Shown here: positions 58,596-64,000 of the stretch, one piece after another
Layout: the number at the start of each line of letters is the position of its first letter
Numbering within the stretch: position 1 is the stretch's first letter
Source of the DNA: Acinetobacter baumannii
GTDB taxonomy: Bacteria; Pseudomonadota; Gammaproteobacteria; Pseudomonadales; Moraxellaceae
Direction of reading: 5' to 3'
NCBI RefSeq assembly: GCF_009759685.1
Contig: NZ_CP046654.1
Location: forward strand, 1,550,001-1,614,000
DNA: 64,000 nucleotides
Made by a program: the position numbers and the translations under genes
The notes under the pieces: model-generated
What the model was told of the DNA's origin: nothing
What the model saw: only the letters and a program-made list of their open reading frames with translations
The model's database searches: none

Positions 58596-59234
58596 TTACT
58601 TTTCTATTTTTTCATCAGAAAAGTTAGAATTCTTTAAAATATATTCAATTTCTTCTTGAGCCGCAGCATGCAGTTTGGCACGGAAAACTGTTACCGCCTG
58701 TTCAATTAAGCTTTCAGCTTCAAGTTCTAGGCGAACGCGTACACTTTCAAGCTCAGATAAGATTTGATCGTCAGTAATGCTAAGTTTTGTACCAGAAGAA
58801 TAGTCAATTGCTGGCGTTTCAGGGTTTTTTTGATAACGTGCAGTATGTTCAGCAACTTCTTGTTCTAAATGACTGCGTAAAGCCTGCAAAGCTTCCGTTT
58901 GTTCACTAAATTTACGAACTTCGTCAGCTTGTAATTCAGCAGCATAAGCTGCTTCCTTTGCGCGCTTATCTGCAAGAGCTTTTTCTAAAGCAAGTTGGCG
59001 ACGTATTCGCGCTTGCTCGATTAACTCTGCCTTTAAGTCAGCATATGCCTTTTCAATATTTTGTTGTGATTCTAATTGCGCTTTTTCGTCATTTAAAACC
59101 CACAGTTGAATAGGGGTCTGAGGCTCTAATAAATCACAAATACGAGCCAAATCCTGTTGATAAGCATGACGGACAGCTTCAGGCGCATTTAACCATCTTT
59201 TTTTAAAATCTTGCCCGACATTTAATGCCACCAC
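58596..59234 (-). CDS. Hypothetical coiled-coil protein
   Basis: A 212-aa, highly charged Ala/Glu/Gln-rich protein with long predicted coiled coils (about residues 50-135 and 150-195). There is no signal peptide or membrane helix. I do not recognise a family. It lies 38 bp after holC on the same strand, so it may be the last gene of a pepA-holC transcript. Confidence 0.65.
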   Translation of the reverse strand: MVALNVGQDFKKRWLNAPEAVRHAYQQDLARICDLLEPQTPIQLWVLNDEKAQLESQQNIEKAYADLKAELIEQARIRRQLALEKALADKRAKEAAYAAELQADEVRKFSEQTEALQALRSHLEQEVAEHTARYQKNPETPAIDYSSGTKLSITDDQILSELESVRVRLELEAESLIEQAVTVFRAKLHAAAQEEIEYILKNSNFSDEKIEK

Positions 59235-59272
59235 AGTTCTCCTTTGCTCAACAGTATTTACATTTTAGCGCG

Positions 59273-59680
59273 TTATAATTTAAAGGTTCGAGGTTCTATA
59301 CCTAAACGACGATACATTTTAAATTTTTCTCGGCCAATTTGCTTGGCTGCTTCATTATTTTCAACAATTTCTATAATGTGGCTAAAATGATTCACTTGTT
59401 CAAGTGCATGATTGTTAAAATTAAATACCAGCCAACCTTGTTCAGAAGGTTGTTTAGCCGAAATACATACTGCTGCATCTACCTGATCAACGCCATGGGC
59501 AATAAAGCTGGTCGGATCAAAGCTCCACAATTTTTCATCAAGTGTTTGTTGTAACTGCACATCTGGGCAATACCACCAGATTTGTGAATGCTTCAGTAAA
59601 ATTTTTCGACATAAACGGCAAGCACTATCGACTTGCCGTTCTTCACTGGTTTCAAACAGATAAAAGCTAACTTTAGCCAT
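59273..59680 (-). CDS. holC: DNA polymerase III chi subunit
   Basis: The 135-aa subunit links the clamp loader to single-strand binding protein at the replication fork. Landmarks are the opening [26 protein letters not shown], the [16 protein letters not shown] segment, and the C-terminal [19 protein letters not shown]. It overlaps the end of pepA by 8 bases, the conserved pepA-holC order. Confidence 0.92.
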   Translation of the reverse strand: MAKVSFYLFETSEERQVDSACRLCRKILLKHSQIWWYCPDVQLQQTLDEKLWSFDPTSFIAHGVDQVDAAVCISAKQPSEQGWLVFNFNNHALEQVNHFSHIIEIVENNEAAKQIGREKFKMYRRLGIEPRTFKL

Positions 59681-61121
59681 TCGTACTTACACGGTTAGCC
59701 AAGAATTGCATAAGTAGCGGTACTGGACGACCAGTTGCGCCTTTTGCTGAGCCTGATAACCATGCTGTTCCTGCAACATCCAAATGAGCCCAGCGATAGT
59801 CACGAGTAAAACGCTCAAGGAAGCAGGCTGCTGTAATTGCGCCGCCATGTGGTCCACCAATGTTAGCGATGTCTGCAAAAGGAGAGTCCAATAGTTCTTG
59901 ATAATCATCAATCACTGGCATGCGCCATACACGGTCAAATGATTGCTCACCAGCTTGTTGGAGTTCAGCTGCCAAAGTATCGTCCGGAGAAAATAAACCA
60001 CTCAGTACTTTACCTAACGCAACTACGCAAGCACCAGTTAATGTTGCGATATCAATCACAACTGCCGGATTGAAACGTTTGATATACGTTAAGGTGTCGC
60101 AAAGGACCAAACGGCCTTCAGCGTCAGTGTTTAAAATTTCAACGGTCTGCCCACTCATGGTTGTTACAATGTCGCCTGGGCGAGTTGCTTTACCTGAAGG
60201 CATATTTTCCGCAGCTGCAATCGCACCCACAACATGGATTGGAAGACGTGCCTCACATAAAGCACGGATTGTGCCGAGTACAGAAGCTGCACCACACATA
60301 TCAAACTTCATTTCATCCATGCCAAGCCCTGGTTTTAAAGAAATACCGCCTGTATCAAAAGTTACGCCTTTACCAACAAGTACGACAGGAGCTTGTTCAA
60401 GCTGTGCTTGGTATTCAAGAGTCACAATACGGCCCGGACGCTCAGACCCTTTGCTGACTGCAAGAAATGCATACATGCCTAAATCAGCCATTTGTTGCTC
60501 ATTTAAGACAGTGACTTTAAGTAAGTCTGGGAATTCTGCAGCTAAAGCTAACGCCTGTTCTGCCAGATATTCAGGGAAACAGATATTACCTGGTCGGTTT
60601 CCTAAGTCACGAGCATAAGACTGACCAGATTGTACGGCATGTACTAAAGCGAGTTGATTTTCATCAAGGTTGGTTTGTGAGCTAATTAAATCAACTTGTT
60701 GTAACACAAATTCATTTTTTTTCGATTTAAACTCATCATAACCATAAGCTGCTTGAGTTAAGCTTAATGCAAATAAATAATGGTATTCGACAGGTAACGC
60801 AGCAATATCAATTGCGATATGCTTAAATTTATTTTGTGCCGACTTGATAATGGTTTGCGCCAATTTTGCTAACTTAGCTGCTTGAAGTTCAGCTGCTTTT
60901 CCTAAACCAAGTAATTGGCTATGGGGCTGAGTGCTAAGTTGACCAAATAATGGCAACGTTTCATTGAAGTTGGCTTTAAATTGAGTTGCTGTAAGAATAC
61001 TTTCTAGATTATTGATTTGATATGTATTGAGATTGCTTTGTAGCTGTTCTGAATCAACTAAAATCCACAAAGATTCATTAGATGTTTGTTCAGGAAAAGT
61101 TGTATAAGTTGTAAATTTCAT
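59673..61121 (-). CDS. pepA: Leucyl aminopeptidase
   Basis: A 482-aa M17 metallopeptidase that removes N-terminal residues from peptides. The metal site includes Lys251 and Asp256 ([17 protein letters not shown]) and the signature [10 protein letters not shown]. In E. coli PepA also binds DNA at cer sites and carAB; whether this one does is unknown. It is divergent from lptF, and its end overlaps holC. The N-terminal half is less conserved than the catalytic C-terminal half, as usual. Confidence 0.94.
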   Translation of the reverse strand: MKFTTYTTFPEQTSNESLWILVDSEQLQSNLNTYQINNLESILTATQFKANFNETLPLFGQLSTQPHSQLLGLGKAAELQAAKLAKLAQTIIKSAQNKFKHIAIDIAALPVEYHYLFALSLTQAAYGYDEFKSKKNEFVLQQVDLISSQTNLDENQLALVHAVQSGQSYARDLGNRPGNICFPEYLAEQALALAAEFPDLLKVTVLNEQQMADLGMYAFLAVSKGSERPGRIVTLEYQAQLEQAPVVLVGKGVTFDTGGISLKPGLGMDEMKFDMCGAASVLGTIRALCEARLPIHVVGAIAAAENMPSGKATRPGDIVTTMSGQTVEILNTDAEGRLVLCDTLTYIKRFNPAVVIDIATLTGACVVALGKVLSGLFSPDDTLAAELQQAGEQSFDRVWRMPVIDDYQELLDSPFADIANIGGPHGGAITAACFLERFTRDYRWAHLDVAGTAWLSGSAKGATGRPVPLLMQFLANRVSTNG

Positions 61122-61264
61122 GGCTGCCGTGATTGCCTATAGAAAGTTATGTTGGATTAAAACATTGAAACACTTTCAAGCATAGCGTTGCAATGTGCGG
61201 TTTTATATTTTTAACATTCGGGTAAACTAGCGTTCGTCCCGATTAGCCTTTTGGAAGTATTAAT

Positions 61265-62365
61265 TTGATTATTCGGCGTTATCTCGTCAAGCAAGTTGTC
61301 TCTACCTCATTGGTGGTCATTGCATTATTGACCTTAATCATGATGGGTGGTCGTCTGATCAAATACTTTGGTGTGGCGGCACAGGGGCGACTAGATGCCA
61401 GTATCTTGTTTAGCATCATTGGATATCGTTTACCTGAATTTCTAACCCTCATTTTACCACTTGGGTTTTTTATTGGTTTAATGTTGGTGTTTGGTCGTTT
61501 ATATGTTGATCATGAAATGGCCGTATTGAATGGTAGTGGGGTAAGTCGTCATCAGTTAGCGCGCTTACTTATTCCAATGACACTGGTTTACATGGTGTGT
61601 CAGTCCGTACTTATGCTTTGGATGACGCCGTGGGGACTTCGTGAATTCGAAAAATTAACTACAACCCAAGCAGTGCGTACGGGGTTTGACTTGGTGCGAC
61701 CAAGAGAGTTTATTTCTTCTGGACCTTATACGATTTATGCAGGTTCATTGTCGGAAGATCGAAAAAACCTTAAAGATATTTTCTTTTATCAGCGTGCAGC
61801 CAAAGAAGGCAAGCCAGATGTCATGATTTTGGCAAAAGAGGCAACACGTGTTGAGGTCGCGAATGATACAGCTAATGTGGTTGATCTCGTTCAAGGTCGT
61901 CGCTATGAAATATTCCCGGGACAACCAAAATATACACAAGCAGAGTTCCAGTCTTATCGTCTACGTTTAGAAAATGACAAAGATGTTAAGTTTGAGAGTG
62001 GCGATGTAGAAGCACTTTCCACATCAAAACTATTTTCTAAAGCAAATGATCCGGTCGTAAGAAGTGAGTTGGGCTGGCGCTTATTTGGTCCGTTTACCAT
62101 TATTATTGCCTTGATGCTATCTGTGGCATTGTCGGAAGTAAGCCCGCGACAAGGTCGTTATTATCGTCTTATTCCATCTATCTTTATTTTCGCGAGTTTG
62201 ATCGTACTCATGATTGCAATTAAAACTCGTATAAGTAAAGGAGAACTGGATATTTGGGCTTATCCAGTGGCTTTATTGGTTTATGCAATCGCAGCTGCCT
62301 TATTTTCACGTAAGCAGAAATTAGGGCCGAAAATCAAGAAACAGATTAAGCGAGTGAAATTATAA
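61265..62365 (+). CDS. lptF: LPS export permease LptF
   Basis: A 366-aa inner-membrane part of the LptB2FG ABC transporter, which extracts lipopolysaccharide or lipooligosaccharide and pushes it along the LptC-A bridge. Three helices at each end flank a periplasmic jellyroll domain (about residues 120-265). The start is TTG: GGAAG lies 7 bases upstream, MIIRRYLVKQVV is the conserved LptF beginning, and no ATG fits. Its stop overlaps the lptG start (TAATG), indicating translational coupling. Confidence 0.94.
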   Translation: MIIRRYLVKQVVSTSLVVIALLTLIMMGGRLIKYFGVAAQGRLDASILFSIIGYRLPEFLTLILPLGFFIGLMLVFGRLYVDHEMAVLNGSGVSRHQLARLLIPMTLVYMVCQSVLMLWMTPWGLREFEKLTTTQAVRTGFDLVRPREFISSGPYTIYAGSLSEDRKNLKDIFFYQRAAKEGKPDVMILAKEATRVEVANDTANVVDLVQGRRYEIFPGQPKYTQAEFQSYRLRLENDKDVKFESGDVEALSTSKLFSKANDPVVRSELGWRLFGPFTIIIALMLSVALSEVSPRQGRYYRLIPSIFIFASLIVLMIAIKTRISKGELDIWAYPVALLVYAIAAALFSRKQKLGPKIKKQIKRVKL

Positions 62366-63435
62366 TGTTAGCACGTCGAATAGTCGCCAAATATGTGACG
62401 AAAACCACTGCGCTCGCAATGTTTGGTACCACCATTGTTTTGTCTGTTTTGCAAATCCTGTTTACTTATCTGGGTGAATTAGGTGAGCTAAAACCTGACT
62501 ATAATGCATGGCAAGCTTTTATCTATGTGTTATGGGGTGCCCCTCGCTATCTATATGAAATTTTACCTATCTCGGCCTTAATTGGCGCTGTGATTGGGTT
62601 AGGCGCTTTAGCATCCAATAGTGAGCTGATCGTGATGCGTTCGGTCGGGATTAGCTTATGGCGTATTGTAGGTTGGGTTATGCGCTCAGCTTTGCTGCTT
62701 ATTGTTTTATCTTTTGCTCTAAGTGAGTGGGTTGTTCCCTATACAAATGAGAAAGCGCAAAGTGTCAAAAGCCATCGATCAGTTGCTGCTTTAGGTGAAG
62801 TGAAAGGCTATTGGTCACGAGAAGGGCAACGCTTTATTTATATTGATTATGCGAACTCACAAGGAAATTTAAGAGATATACAGGTCGTAGACTTTAACAA
62901 AGACTACCATTTACAGTCTTTAATTAATGCAGAGCAAGGAAAGTTTATCCAGGATGGTCAATGGACTTTACAAAAAGCCAGCCAGATGGACATTCTTACA
63001 GATGGTAATTCGATACTAAATAATCATGATCAGCAGTCTTTAGGTTTGGCTCTACAGCCTAAATATGTACACATGGTGACTTTAGACCCTGAGGACTTGT
63101 CTCCAAGTCAGCTGATTAGTTTTATGCGCTATATGGACGAATATAGCCAAGTGCCGAAAACTTACCAATTAGCTTTTTGGCAAAAAGTCGCTTCTCCATT
63201 TTCACTCATTACTCTTGTATTAGTGGCTTGTTCTTTTATTTTTGGTCCACTACGTCAACAGTCGATGGGTTTCCGTTTGGTGATCGCACTCTTCATTGGT
63301 TTAGGCTTTTATTATTTACAAGACTTCTTGGGCTACGCAAGTTTGGTATACGCGCCTTCGCCAGCTTGGTTTGTACTCATGCCTATTATTTTAATGTTTG
63401 GTGCCGGAAGTTATTTGCTTTATCGGGCCCGTTAA
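62365..63435 (+). CDS. lptG: LPS export permease LptG
   Basis: A 356-aa partner of LptF with the same layout: three N-terminal helices, a periplasmic jellyroll (about 125-265) and three C-terminal helices. MLARRIVAKYVTKTTALAM and the GALASNSELIVMRSVGISLWRI cytoplasmic coupling helix are typical. It overlaps lptF by one base. Confidence 0.94.
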   Translation: MLARRIVAKYVTKTTALAMFGTTIVLSVLQILFTYLGELGELKPDYNAWQAFIYVLWGAPRYLYEILPISALIGAVIGLGALASNSELIVMRSVGISLWRIVGWVMRSALLLIVLSFALSEWVVPYTNEKAQSVKSHRSVAALGEVKGYWSREGQRFIYIDYANSQGNLRDIQVVDFNKDYHLQSLINAEQGKFIQDGQWTLQKASQMDILTDGNSILNNHDQQSLGLALQPKYVHMVTLDPEDLSPSQLISFMRYMDEYSQVPKTYQLAFWQKVASPFSLITLVLVACSFIFGPLRQQSMGFRLVIALFIGLGFYYLQDFLGYASLVYAPSPAWFVLMPIILMFGAGSYLLYRAR

Positions 63436-63450
63436 ATTGAAAGTATATGA

Positions 63451-63486
63451 ATGGCTTTCTCAATGAGGAGCATTGGGGAAAGCCAT
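63451..63486 (+). promoter_or_regulatory. Strong hairpin in the gpmI upstream region, with GGA in the loop
   Basis: ATGGCTTTC (63451-63459) pairs with GAAAGCCAT (63478-63486), and the inner CAATG (63461-63465) pairs with CATTG (63471-63475) around loop AGGAG. There is no T run after it, so it is a poor terminator. It lies between lptG and gpmI. Confidence 0.5.
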
Positions 63487-63560
63487 AGGAAAAAATAGAG
63501 TCTTCACCGAAAATTCGGTAAGATATTGCGATGAAATTGTAGACAAAAGAGAAATTGATT

Positions 63561-64000
63561 ATGACGGATGCAACTGCTGGCAAGATCCCTCACGTTCTGG
63601 TCATTATGGATGGTGTTGGACACCGTGAAGCGATTGAAGATAATGCTTTTCTTGCAGCAAAAACCCCGAATTTAACTGCAATGAAAGCAAAGCATCCAAA
63701 TAGTCTCATTTCTGGTTCTGGTGAAGATGTTGGTTTACCTGATGGACAAATGGGTAACTCTGAAGTTGGTCACATGAACCTTGGCGCTGGCCGAGTGTTA
63801 TACCAAGACTTCACACGTATTACTAAAGATATTCGTACTGGTGCTTTTTTTGAACACGAAGTATTGGTTGATGCCGTAGAAAAAGCAAAAGCAGCGGGTG
63901 GCGCAGTTCATATTATGGGCCTACTCTCTGAAGGCGGTGTTCACTCACATGAAGATCATATTGTGGCGATGTGTGAACTTGCCTTAAAACGCGGTGCGAA
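63561..64000 (+). CDS. gpmI: Phosphoglycerate mutase, cofactor-independent (N-terminal part)
   Basis: The first 146 codons of a gene that continues past the right edge. The enzyme interconverts 3- and 2-phosphoglycerate in glycolysis. The opening [22 protein letters not shown] holds the metal-binding Asp17, and [17 protein letters not shown] contains the phosphorylated Ser67. [10 protein letters not shown] is also diagnostic. The ATG has only a weak GAGAAATTG ribosome site upstream. Confidence 0.93.
   Translation, partial: MTDATAGKIPHVLVIMDGVGHREAIEDNAFLAAKTPNLTAMKAKHPNSLISGSGEDVGLPDGQMGNSEVGHMNLGAGRVLYQDFTRITKDIRTGAFFEHEVLVDAVEKAKAAGGAVHIMGLLSEGGVHSHEDHIVAMCELALKRGA

Noticed and set aside
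59920..60618. A 232-codon open frame on the plus strand opposite pepA, plus a 98-codon frame
   Set aside because: It is fully antisense to the catalytic part of pepA, has Ser/Thr/Ala-rich low-complexity composition, and shows no family motif.

Overview
The window is a stretch of an Acinetobacter chromosome, most likely from the calcoaceticus-baumannii complex. The evidence is the low G+C content, the 16S sequence, and a set of recognisable genes in one place: an OprC-type copper receptor, an OccAB1-type porin, comM, and an AamA-type adenine methylase between ribD and ribE. No insertion sequence, prophage, CRISPR array or resistance island was seen. The comM gene, the usual target of AbaR resistance islands, is intact.

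Layout. 1-5 kb: a partial lipoprotein, a glutathione peroxidase, an MFS/AraC pair divergent from a TetR regulator, and an EamA exporter. 5-9 kb: a candidate structured small RNA, then the minus-strand cluster LysM protein-dprA-tsaC divergent from def. 8.8-11.8 kb: a copper module (DUF2946 protein, OprC receptor, short His/Met-rich membrane protein). 11.8-13.7 kb: an MpaB-family oxygenase divergent from a TetR regulator. 13.8-19.6 kb: a complete rRNA operon (16S, tRNA-Ile, tRNA-Ala, 23S, 5S) with two promoters, processing stems and a terminator. 19.7-29.3 kb: an AAC(2')-like acetyltransferase, cysK, a lytic transglycosylase lipoprotein, a candidate Rsm/CsrB-type small RNA, a MerR-controlled flavodoxin locus, a phytase-like lipoprotein, a YgiQ radical SAM protein, a DUF2726 protein and a RidA protein. 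29.6-38.3 kb: dinB with a GH25 lysozyme, a DHA2 exporter, a LOG phosphoribohydrolase, a TerC-CBS protein, a YchJ protein, a TRIC-type channel and niaP. 38.4-44.2 kb: parC, fadD, a MAPEG protein and ppa. 44.3-50.6 kb: an OccAB1 porin, a TorF porin behind a sigma-54 promoter, and a DapA-family/class II aldolase pair divergent from a MocR regulator. 50.6-64 kb: comM-ubiK, glnK-amtB, nrdR-ribD-methylase-ribE, pepA-holC, lptFG and the start of gpmI.

The most interesting objects are not protein genes. On the minus strand at about 22206-22319 there is a roughly 114-nt intergenic RNA made of four hairpins, each with GGA in its loop. The last hairpin is an intrinsic terminator. About 60-80 bp upstream lies an 18-bp palindrome matching the GacA activator box (TGTAAG-N6-CTTACA) with one mismatch. 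This is the architecture of RsmY/RsmZ-type RNAs that titrate CsrA. A second RNA candidate at about 5087-5241 has a sigma-70-like promoter, a three-way junction fold and a perfect 10-bp terminator stem, with no downstream gene to regulate. Functions come from recognising families by eye; no database search or folding program was run.
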